In this document: positions 1 through 6,045 of the stretch, in pieces
How the letters are laid out: each line of letters opens with the position of its first letter
Position numbering within the stretch: position 1 is the first letter of the stretch
Assembly: GCA_937897265.1 (NCBI GenBank)
Contig: CALCPT010000127.1
Span: forward strand, 1 to 7,492
Source of the DNA: an uncultured Alcaligenaceae bacterium
GTDB taxonomy: Bacteria > Pseudomonadota > Gammaproteobacteria > Burkholderiales > Burkholderiaceae_B
Length of the DNA: 7,492 nt
Direction: 5' to 3'
Program-made: the position numbers and the translations under genes
The notes under the pieces: generated by a model
Databases searched by the model: none
Seen by the model: the letters and a program-made list of their open reading frames with translations, nothing else
What the model was told of the DNA's origin: nothing

Positions 1-281
1 CCGATGGATCATTGGAGCCGGTGTGCACCAGCAGTGGGATGAAATGGCTGGATACCAACTCTGGCGAGCTCCGTGAACAAAGCGCGGCGGGTGAAGAAGC
101 CTCGACGGCTGAGCACTGCCAATGGTGCACGGCAAATCCTGTTGCCATAACGCCATCACAAAAAGTCGTTCCACCCTTATTTCTCAGCCTAGCCGAAGCT
201 GCGCCGCTAGTTTTAGCACCTCACTCCCATCCTTTCTCTTGGCCCCCCTCTCAGCCTAGAGCACCGCCCGTAGCCGCTTAA
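1..281 (+). CDS. cruR: DUF2946 protein, CruR-type copper-responsive regulatory uORF (3' part only)
   Basis: The reading frame is open from the window edge (first full codon at 3) to a TAA at 279-281, so the N-terminus lies upstream and the TTG at 12 need not be the start. The visible peptide has DUF2946 hallmarks: a VCTSSGMKWLD segment, then HCQWC (CxxC, bases 117-128), then a hydrophobic, Pro/His-rich tail ending PRAPPVAA. The family was named CruR after B. pertussis BP2923. There the nascent peptide senses copper through CxxC, and a conserved C-terminal RAPP motif arrests translation. Relief of arrest lets Rho terminate before the downstream TonB receptor gene. Both motifs are present here and the same kind of receptor gene follows, so a regulatory role rather than a structural one is inferred. 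The Arg of RAPP is encoded by AGA, a minority codon in this window. The promoter and any signal or anchor segment are outside the window. Confidence 0.85.
   Translation, partial: DGSLEPVCTSSGMKWLDTNSGELREQSAAGEEASTAEHCQWCTANPVAITPSQKVVPPLFLSLAEAAPLVLAPHSHPFSWPPSQPRAPPVAA
221..270 (+). promoter_or_regulatory. C-rich, G-poor rut-like segment at the cruR 3' end
   Basis: By hand count these 50 bases hold 25 C and 7 G, with no G between 221 and 240. Such C-over-G bubbles are typical of Rho loading (rut) sites. The segment lies in the last part of cruR, just upstream of the place where Rho-dependent termination is expected in the published CruR mechanism. Part of the bias comes from the Pro/Ser/His-rich coding content, so this is a candidate only. 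Confidence 0.45.
258..269 (+). promoter_or_regulatory. RAPP translation-arrest motif of cruR
   Basis: Codons AGA-GCA-CCG-CCC encode Arg-Ala-Pro-Pro, followed only by Val-Ala-Ala and the stop. In B. pertussis CruR, RAPP near the C-terminus is the ribosome arrest site that copper relieves. Presence and position are read directly; the arrest function here is inferred by homology. The motif overlaps the C-rich stretch that could load Rho, so a stalled ribosome would mask it. Confidence 0.75.
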
Positions 282-302
282 CGCGGCACGAGACAACCAC
301 AC

Positions 303-342
303 GGCCTTGCCATCGCATTTTTATTGCGGCAATCGCGAGGCC
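303..342 (+). other. Two-tier hairpin in the cruR-bfrG gap
   Basis: An outer 8-bp stem (303-310 with 335-342, one G-U pair) encloses an asymmetric internal loop. A second stem (313-317 with 325-329, closed by a T-G wobble) follows, with a 7-nt U-rich loop. No T-run follows the outer stem, so it is not a normal intrinsic terminator. Its place between the uORF stop and the receptor start suggests a Rho pause point, a 3'-end stabiliser or a leader structure. Function is inference. Confidence 0.45.
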
Positions 343-400
343 TGTCATGTCTAACGTGTCTGTTTTGACTTAAGCATTGGTCGACGCATCTAGCGCGGCC

Positions 401-418
401 GGTCTTTGTATGCAGACC
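401..418 (+). other. Small hairpin just upstream of the bfrG ribosome binding site
   Basis: GGTCT (401-405) and AGACC (414-418) form a 5-bp stem with an 8-nt loop, ending three bases before the Shine-Dalgarno AGGA. It could affect ribosome access or mark the end of a leader structure. Short and possibly chance. Confidence 0.3.
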
Positions 419-420
419 TT

Positions 421-424
421 AGGA
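421..424 (+). promoter_or_regulatory. Shine-Dalgarno of the TonB-dependent receptor gene
   Basis: AGGA lies seven bases before the ATG at 432. It supports that start, which also gives a good signal peptide. Confidence 0.65.
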
Positions 425-431
425 TGTCAAC

Positions 432-2618
432 ATGAGAAAAAAGTACGCACGTCACCGCTGGACGCTTCTTTCGTTACTGGCGGCGACAAACGCAGCGGCG
501 CAGAACACGCAAAACACCGCTAATGAAATAGCAACACTCAGCCCTGTGACGGTATCCGCAGGTCGCGGAATCGACTTAGAAAGTTTGCCTTTCAGCACAT
601 CAGTCATCCCACGCGAAGAAGTCATGAACAGCCCCGAGACTTCAACCGATCAAATCATCAACAAAATCCCTGGGATTTTTGTCAATCAAATCCCTTCAAC
701 CTCGCTGCACCCAACAGGTAGCACCTTTAGTATTCGTGGTTTTGGCACCAGTACCAACGTCAACACCTTGGTGATGGTGGATGGTATCCCGTTCAACGAT
801 CCGTTTTTTCGCACTGTCAATTGGGCACGTATCCCAAAAAATTCGATTGAGAGCATCGAGGTCATTCGCGGCGGTGGCGCCACCAGCCTGTGGGGCAACT
901 TGGCCATGGGTGGTGTGGTCAATATCGTGACGTGCCCTCCTCAAGAAGACAAGCTGAGTGTCTATAGCGACTACGGTAGCTACAGTTCGCTGAACGCAGG
1001 CTTTTCTGGACAGATATTTAAAACAGACAAGATGTCGTTGGGCATCAGCTATGACCGCTCGCAAACTCAAGGATATAACGCTACGCCCGAGCAATATCGA
1101 AATCCTTACATGACCGCAACGGCATCGCAAGTCAATAACTTGACGCTTTATTCAATTTTTATCCCAAGCGCAGATTCAAAATACTACGCAAAACTCAACT
1201 TAAACGAAACGTCAGAAACCACCGCGACTTGGCAAAACGCCAGCAACCAATGGAACAACTACGTGCTGTCCGCGGGCGGGACCACACGTTTTGCCGATAA
1301 CAGCAGCATCAACTTCAATGCCTGGGGCGCGTTTCAACAAATGAAGACGACCAACTCTGGTCAAACACCAACGTTTAATATTTTTACCCCCAGAATTGGG
1401 GTGCCGTACATGAGTCAAAATGAAACAGACAATTATCAAAACTTTGGTATGTCCGTTTTCTATCAAAAAGATTTTGGCCAATTTAAAGATGTGAAATTTG
1501 GCGTAGATGGCCGCGTTATTTCATCAGATGACAACATCAATCAATATGCAACAAACGGCTTCAATTCTGCCAACCTGATTAACAAAGGTCAGAATAGTTT
1601 TCAAGGGCTGTTTGTGACCGGTACGTATAAATTTCAAGATGCACCCGTTGACATCAACTTTGGCTTGCGAGAAGACTTTTATCAAGTGACCAATTCGAGT
1701 TTGAGTGGTAATGTCTACACCGCAGGCAAAGCACCAACGCCGATCGATGCACCCTTGGCAAACAATAGTTACGCAAGCTTTAATCCCACCTTGGGCATTA
1801 AATACTACGTGAACGATAACTTTGATCTACGCGCGGCGGTCTATCGAAACTTTGCGGCGCCGGGTATGAATCAGTTGTATCGAACCTTTCTGAGCGGCTC
1901 TTCGATCACGATTGCCAATCCCAACTTGGCGCCACAAACCAACTTTGGACAAGAAATTGGTTTTGATCTGCGTACCAAAGAAAAAGACGCAAGCCTCTCG
2001 GTGACCGTGTTCAACAATAACCTAAGCAACTTTATCGATGGCGCAACGATGTGTACGACCGTCGCGACCTGTAATCCACTCATCGCAGGCACTGGCCTTG
2101 CCGCCGGCAGTATTACAAGCTTGAGGCAGAACGTCAACGCGGGCAGTGCAACACTTCGTGGCTACGAAATTCTGGGGCAAGCCACGCTATCAAAAACTGT
2201 CAAAGTCAATCTGGGCTTTACGCAAACCTGGGCATATTTGACTTCGTCTGACTATGTCGCATCGCCCACTAACGAGCAGCTTGGTCAGGTGCCACCTTGG
2301 ATGGTCAATGCCGGCGTGCAATGGCAAGCGACGCCTGAGCTCGCTCTGTCTGGTCAACTGCAGTCGTTTCCGGCCTTTTGGAACAACACTGCACACACCC
2401 AGTTAAACGATGGCGCAACTCTCGTCAATCTTGGCTTTAGATACCAACTTGATAAAACAGTGCAACTGTATGGAAACGTTCAGAATCTGTTCAATGTGAA
2501 TTATCTGGCACAGGGCATGACCTATACGGCGTATCAAAGTAGCGCGGTCAGTTCGTCTGGTGTACCAAGCATGGGCCCACCACGATGGTTCACCTTCGGT
2601 GTCAGAGCGACGTTTTAA
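432..2618 (+). CDS. bfrG: TonB-dependent outer-membrane receptor, BfrG-like, probably copper-related
   Basis: This 728-aa receptor has full length for the family. A signal peptide (residues 1-23, AAA/Q cleavage) is followed by a TonB-box-like LSPVTVSA at 36-43. The plug domain spans about 50-168, with FSIRGFG, VDGIPFNDP and the IESIEVIRGG...WGNLAMGGVVNIVT signature. A 22-strand-type beta-barrel then ends in an aromatic terminus (FGVRATF). It would take up a ligand across the outer membrane using TonB energy. The substrate cannot be read from sequence. Position directly after a CruR-type uORF, and before a Cys/His-motif periplasmic protein, argues for copper or a copper complex, as proposed for the B. 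pertussis cruR-bfrG operon. Unusual are C168 at the plug end and an M540-C541/C547 cluster in a predicted surface loop. The name bfrG rests on gene order and could prove too specific. Confidence 0.85.
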   Translation: MRKKYARHRWTLLSLLAATNAAAQNTQNTANEIATLSPVTVSAGRGIDLESLPFSTSVIPREEVMNSPETSTDQIINKIPGIFVNQIPSTSLHPTGSTFSIRGFGTSTNVNTLVMVDGIPFNDPFFRTVNWARIPKNSIESIEVIRGGGATSLWGNLAMGGVVNIVTCPPQEDKLSVYSDYGSYSSLNAGFSGQIFKTDKMSLGISYDRSQTQGYNATPEQYRNPYMTATASQVNNLTLYSIFIPSADSKYYAKLNLNETSETTATWQNASNQWNNYVLSAGGTTRFADNSSINFNAWGAFQQMKTTNSGQTPTFNIFTPRIGVPYMSQNETDNYQNFGMSVFYQKDFGQFKDVKFGVDGRVISSDDNINQYATNGFNSANLINKGQNSFQGLFVTGTYKFQDAPVDINFGLREDFYQVTNSSLSGNVYTAGKAPTPIDAPLANNSYASFNPTLGIKYYVNDNFDLRAAVYRNFAAPGMNQLYRTFLSGSSITIANPNLAPQTNFGQEIGFDLRTKEKDASLSVTVFNNNLSNFIDGATMCTTVATCNPLIAGTGLAAGSITSLRQNVNAGSATLRGYEILGQATLSKTVKVNLGFTQTWAYLTSSDYVASPTNEQLGQVPPWMVNAGVQWQATPELALSGQLQSFPAFWNNTAHTQLNDGATLVNLGFRYQLDKTVQLYGNVQNLFNVNYLAQGMTYTAYQSSAVSSSGVPSMGPPRWFTFGVRATF

Positions 2619-2643
2619 TCAAAATATGCAAAGAGATCGAACA

Positions 2644-4368
2644 ATGAGCACGAAACAACTATTACTACGTACCGGTTTGGGGCTTGCGCAAAGCTTCTGG
2701 CGCGCCTGCCTGTTTAGCGCCGGTTGTTTGATCGCGCAGCCCTCAGCGCTTGCACAGCACTCGCACGGCGCACAGACGACAGCTGGTTCGACAAGCGCGA
2801 CCTCAAACGCGAGCACGGGCGCATATCCCAGCGTCACTGCAGCATGCAAAGACACCACGCTACAGTGCGCACGCGCTGCTACGCCAATGTTTACTCAAGA
2901 TGGTGCGCTGTGGCTTACCTGGGCTGGAGGCGGAGCGATTTCAATCGCTCGCTCAACTGACCTTGGCGTCAGCTTTGAGCCTCGCATAGAAATCGCTCAG
3001 CATGGTGCCTTTCTAGATACGGGCCCCGATGCGCGTCCGCAATTAGTGACTGACAAGAAAAATAATCTAATCATTGCCTACGGTTTTTTTCGGGATAAAA
3101 ACTGGAACGCACAGGTGAACGTTTCACGCTCAACCGATAACGGCAAAAGTTTTTCAACACCAGCGCCGATCAGTTCCGACCCAACAAGCCAGCGCTTTCC
3201 TAGCTTGCTAACCGACCCGCAGGGTCAAATTTTTGCAAGTTGGATTGATAAACGCTTAGTCGCACAGGCAAGCACGTCTGGCAAAAAACAGTTAGGCGGC
3301 TCGATCGCCTATGCTTGGTCAAATGATGGAGCGCAAACGTTTGCACAAGAGAGCATCGCGCAACCGAGCAGCTGTGAATGTTGCCGGATTGCGTCTGCCC
3401 TGACTCCAGACGGTTTGCCAGTGATTCTGTACCGTGCAATTTTTGAGGGCTCGATACGTGACCATGCGACACAAACATTTACGTCGCGTACACAACCCGG
3501 CCCAACTCAACGCGTATCAGTCGATGCGTGGGCGACCGATAGCTGCCCACATCACGGCCCAACGCTGGCGATCTCTGCAGCAGGCGTGCAACACGTTGCT
3601 TGGTTTACGCAGGGCAGCGCTCGCATTGGCAGTTTTTATGCACGCTCTACCGATCAGGGAAAAATCCATTCAAACCCCGTTACCATCGGCGACCCCGAAG
3701 CGATGCCAGGGCGTCCATACCTACTCTCGACTCCATCAGTACTTTGGTTGACTTGGAAAGAATTTGACGGCAAACGCACTGCCGTCTTTGCAAAGTATTC
3801 AACGGACGATGGTGTGCAATGGTCACCCCCCAAATTGATCGCTGAAACGGTAGGCTACTCGGATCATCCCTTGCTCATCCAACGCGAGGGCATCGCCTAC
3901 CTATCGTGGCTAACGGCCGCGCAAGGTTATCGTTTGCTTAAACTTGAAACCGATAATCCAAAACTAGGGCTGTATCAACCGGGCGACTGGAAGAAAATTC
4001 TTACCGACGGTCGTGGCAAACCTCAAATCGTGCATTTTTGGGGCTTCACCTGCGGGCCTTGTCTCGAAGAATTGCCACGCTGGGGAGCGTTTTTAAAAGA
4101 CTTTGAAAATGTAAAGACTGTGTTCATAGAAGTTGATCAGGTGCCGCCGGAAACCGCAGCACAGGCGCTCGCTCAAGCAGGCCTTGAACGACGAGATAAT
4201 CGTGCGAGTGCTGCGGTCTTTGACGAATACCTGCGCTATGAGATCGACCCCAAATGGCAGGGCGAGCTACCGATTACGATGTTGGTGAACGCAAAGGGCG
4301 ATGTGAGACGAATACGCGGGGCGGTAAATTTTGAGCAGGTTCGCGCTTGGCTACAAGCGCAACAATAA
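2644..4368 (+). CDS. Exported Asp-box beta-propeller/thioredoxin fusion protein (BP2921-position)
   Basis: The protein has 574 aa. Residues 1-37 form a signal peptide with ALA/Q cleavage, and the mature end starts QHSHG. Residues about 60-450 resemble a sialidase/BNR propeller with five Asp boxes, at 104 (STDLGVSF), 163, 226, 335 and 386. This region also holds a C68/C75 pair, C244-E-C246-C247 and D299-S-C-P-H-H-G305-P. Residues about 450-574 are a TlpA/thioredoxin-like domain with active site C470-G-P-C473 and a cis-Pro candidate at P543 (ELPIT). It probably acts in the periplasm. The Cys/His motifs look like a metal site, and the thioredoxin part could reduce it or its cysteines; this is inference. 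Real sialidase activity is unlikely. It starts 25 bp after the receptor stop, so the two are co-transcribed. An in-frame ATG at 2626 would add six residues; 2644 gives the more typical leader. Confidence 0.85.
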   Translation: MSTKQLLLRTGLGLAQSFWRACLFSAGCLIAQPSALAQHSHGAQTTAGSTSATSNASTGAYPSVTAACKDTTLQCARAATPMFTQDGALWLTWAGGGAISIARSTDLGVSFEPRIEIAQHGAFLDTGPDARPQLVTDKKNNLIIAYGFFRDKNWNAQVNVSRSTDNGKSFSTPAPISSDPTSQRFPSLLTDPQGQIFASWIDKRLVAQASTSGKKQLGGSIAYAWSNDGAQTFAQESIAQPSSCECCRIASALTPDGLPVILYRAIFEGSIRDHATQTFTSRTQPGPTQRVSVDAWATDSCPHHGPTLAISAAGVQHVAWFTQGSARIGSFYARSTDQGKIHSNPVTIGDPEAMPGRPYLLSTPSVLWLTWKEFDGKRTAVFAKYSTDDGVQWSPPKLIAETVGYSDHPLLIQREGIAYLSWLTAAQGYRLLKLETDNPKLGLYQPGDWKKILTDGRGKPQIVHFWGFTCGPCLEELPRWGAFLKDFENVKTVFIEVDQVPPETAAQALAQAGLERRDNRASAAVFDEYLRYEIDPKWQGELPITMLVNAKGDVRRIRGAVNFEQVRAWLQAQQ

Positions 4369-4383
4369 CAGTTCAGGGCTCGC

Positions 4384-5418
4384 TTATTGCCGTTTAAACT
4401 GAATCGGTACAAGCACCGCGGCGGCCACACTTTCATTACCTCGTTTAGCGGGCACAAAGCGCCACTGGCGTACCGCCTGCACACCCGCCTCGTCGAGGCG
4501 CTCAAAGCCACTTGAGGTGCGTATCTCAACACTTAGAGGCGTACCCTCGGCGCTCACTCGCACCAGCAACAGAACCGTGCCCTCTTCTTTCAAACGTCGC
4601 GACTGCGACGGGTAAGCGGGTGCGGGGTTATGCAAATAATCAGCGTCAAAACGCGCCGCGGTCAAAGCGGGCTCAGCGCCAGCGCCCGGTTGAGCGCTAC
4701 CACTGGCCTGACCGGCCAGACCTTTGTTATCTGTTGAGCTCGAGGCACCCGTTGCAGTCGCCCCCCCAATGGGGGCAGCCAGCTGGGCAGCAGATCTAGG
4801 CCGCGCGGATGCGTCAAGATCAGGCGTTGGACGCACTGTCGGTGTCGCTGCTGCTTTTGTAGGAGTTGGTGCTGGAGTAGTTTGGGTTGGTGCTGGAGTA
4901 GTTTGAGTTGGTGCTGGAGTGGTTGGAGTAGATACGATCGATGCATGCGGCGCTGCCAGTGCTGTATCCGTAGTCTGAGCAGGCTGTGCTTGCGCTTCAG
5001 ACAGCTGTTCGAGTGGAACCTCGGGCGCGACTTGCGGCTCAGGTACCGGCGGCGGAGCCCGTGAAAGCGCGATATCGATCTGCTGGGGCTGTGCAAGTTC
5101 ACGCGCAGGCGTAACGGCTGTCAGTAACAGCCCTTGTGTTGAGTCCGCAGCCTCTACCTCGGGCGTCGAACGCTCTGGCGCCGGCATCTCTTGCGAAACA
5201 GGGGTATCGCCGCCAAGATCTTCAAGGCTCAAAATCGAGACCTCGATCGGTGCGGGCGGCCACGACCAACTCAGCAAGGCAGCGACCAAAGCAACGTGAA
5301 CGGCAATCACAAGTGCCACTCGCAGTAACGAAGCGCGACGCTCTGTACGCAGCCAAGATTTTTTTTCAATCGCAACGATCGTGTTTGACACAATAGCGTT
5401 TGGTTTATCGTTTGACAC
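4384..5418 (-). CDS. tonB: Energy transducer TonB
   Basis: This 344-aa inner-membrane protein would transmit proton-motive force from ExbB/ExbD to outer-membrane receptors. A short cytoplasmic end is followed by one transmembrane helix at about 31-51 with H41 inside it, the position of the functional His of TonB proteins. A long Pro/Ala/Thr/Gln-rich periplasmic linker spans about 54-260. The TonB C-terminal domain begins at about 269 (YPSQSRRLKEEG), with an RTSSGFERLDEAG segment and a WRFVPA strand. No exbB/exbD is in the window. The gene starts 8 bp after yaeQ and its stop faces that of the receptor operon 15 bp away. The start is uncertain: GTG at 5418 or GTG at 5391 (335 aa), the two lying in copies of a 16-bp repeat, neither with a clear Shine-Dalgarno. 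Confidence 0.9.
   Translation of the reverse strand: MSNDKPNAIVSNTIVAIEKKSWLRTERRASLLRVALVIAVHVALVAALLSWSWPPAPIEVSILSLEDLGGDTPVSQEMPAPERSTPEVEAADSTQGLLLTAVTPARELAQPQQIDIALSRAPPPVPEPQVAPEVPLEQLSEAQAQPAQTTDTALAAPHASIVSTPTTPAPTQTTPAPTQTTPAPTPTKAAATPTVRPTPDLDASARPRSAAQLAAPIGGATATGASSSTDNKGLAGQASGSAQPGAGAEPALTAARFDADYLHNPAPAYPSQSRRLKEEGTVLLLVRVSAEGTPLSVEIRTSSGFERLDEAGVQAVRQWRFVPAKRGNESVAAAVLVPIQFKRQ
4865..4926 (-). repeat. 21-bp tandem repeat in the tonB linker
   Basis: On the + strand the unit GTTGGTGCTGGAGTAGTTTG plus one base occurs at 4865-4885 and 4886-4906, then a diverged copy starts at 4907. It encodes seven-residue steps of the PAPTQTT kind (about residues 165-185). Units one and two differ only at the last base, so the array is young and may vary in copy number. 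Confidence 0.85.
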
Positions 5419-5425
5419 AACAGCG
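5383..5425 (-). repeat. In-frame 16-bp direct repeat duplicating the tonB start region
   Basis: GTTTGACACAATAGCG at 5383-5398 recurs as GTTTGACACAACAGCG at 5410-5425, with 15 of 16 bases the same and an offset of 27 bp (nine codons). Read on the - strand, each copy supplies a GTG codon followed by Ser-Asn, giving two equivalent candidate starts. Confidence 0.8.
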
Positions 5426-5426
5426 C

Positions 5427-5975
5427 TTAGTCTTTCGCCTCGCGCCAGACCTCTGGCACAAAGGTGATTTGACCTTGATCATTTGAAATAAAAATTTCAC
5501 CATCTTGAATGTTGGCATGCAAGATCATGCTGCGCTGTGTCTGTGCGGCTAACTCGCGCGTGTCTTCTGATGGCAGACACACCACAGTCAAGTTACGCGC
5601 CCGCTCGAGCTTATTGCGAATGCCATCCCACCAAATCTTGCTGTTCTGACCGCTGTAACAATAGACCACCACCTGTTTGGCACGGCCGCAGGCTTTCAAG
5701 ATGCGTCGCTCATCAGGCTGCCCGACCTCAATCCAAAGGTCAATCGAACCAGTCAGGTCTTTGAGCCAGATATCGGGTTCGTCGGCATCGCTTAGGCCTT
5801 TTGTGAAGGCAAGATCCTCGTGGGCGTGCAGTGCGAACGCCAGCACACGCACCATTAAGCGCTCTTCGGTCTCTGAAGGATGCCGAGCAAGCGTCAGGGC
5901 ATGGCTGCCGTAATAGTGGCGATCGGCGTCGGCTACGTTAAGTTCGGCTTTATAGATGGTTGCGCGTAGGGCCAT
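5427..5975 (-). CDS. yaeQ: YaeQ family protein
   Basis: The 182-aa product matches the usual YaeQ length and its landmarks. It starts MALRATIYKAELNVAD (E. coli: MALKATIYKA-VNVAD), has LARHPSETEERLMVR at 29-43, GLSDADEPDIW at 60-70, IDLWIEVGQPDERRILKAC at 78-96 and QRSMILHANIQDGE near the end. YaeQ has a compact PD-(D/E)XK nuclease-like fold; D79, E83 and K94 are candidate core residues, but its biochemical role is not settled. The start agrees with the family, though the upstream bases (CTAGATTT) offer no Shine-Dalgarno, so translation may be weak or leaderless. It is read with tonB downstream (8-bp gap) and diverges from the hydratase-type gene. No functional link to the copper operon is evident. 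Confidence 0.92.
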   Translation of the reverse strand: MALRATIYKAELNVADADRHYYGSHALTLARHPSETEERLMVRVLAFALHAHEDLAFTKGLSDADEPDIWLKDLTGSIDLWIEVGQPDERRILKACGRAKQVVVYCYSGQNSKIWWDGIRNKLERARNLTVVCLPSEDTRELAAQTQRSMILHANIQDGEIFISNDQGQITFVPEVWREAKD

Positions 5976-6045
5976 AAATCTAGTGTGTACTGTGCGAAGT
6001 CAAGAAGTGGATTATCCTTGATTATCTGACCGAGAGCCTTTTTTC
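5976..6045. promoter_or_regulatory. Divergent intergenic region between yaeQ and the hydratase gene
   Basis: These 70 bp must hold the start signals for both directions. On the - strand a TTGACT is present, but the only following -10-like TAGATT sits one base before the yaeQ ATG, too close for a normal leader. On the + strand a GAGAG at 6032-6036 lies nine bases before the ATG at 6046 as a weak ribosome binding site. A GATTATC direct repeat occurs at 6010-6016 and 6020-6026. Confidence 0.4.

Noticed and set aside
365..393. TTGACT as the -35 of a separate bfrG promoter
   Set aside because: No acceptable -10 box lies 16-18 bp downstream (only CATCTA/ATCTAG). Gene order favours read-through from the cruR promoter.
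1..431. Cobalamin riboswitch upstream of the TonB receptor gene
   Set aside because: No B12-box or conserved riboswitch core could be found, and part of the region is coding for the DUF2946 protein.
696..1130. Antisense frame of 144 aa inside the receptor gene
   Set aside because: No family resemblance; it lies entirely opposite the conserved plug-coding region.
2560..2643. Start of the propeller gene inside the receptor gene at 2560
   Set aside because: It would overlap the receptor's last 59 bp and add 28 residues before a signal peptide that is already complete from the ATG at 2644.
2713..2730. Lipobox (SAGC, C28) making the propeller protein a lipoprotein
   Set aside because: The -3 residue is Ser rather than Leu, and a better signal peptidase I site (ALA/Q) follows at residue 37.
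4369..4383. Bidirectional terminator between the convergent genes
   Set aside because: The 15-bp gap holds no inverted repeat or T-run.
4662..5102. Long minus-strand frame overlapping tonB (146 aa, rich in Leu, Gln and Arg)
   Set aside because: It is a shadow of the repetitive tonB linker in another frame, with low-complexity content and no ribosome binding site.
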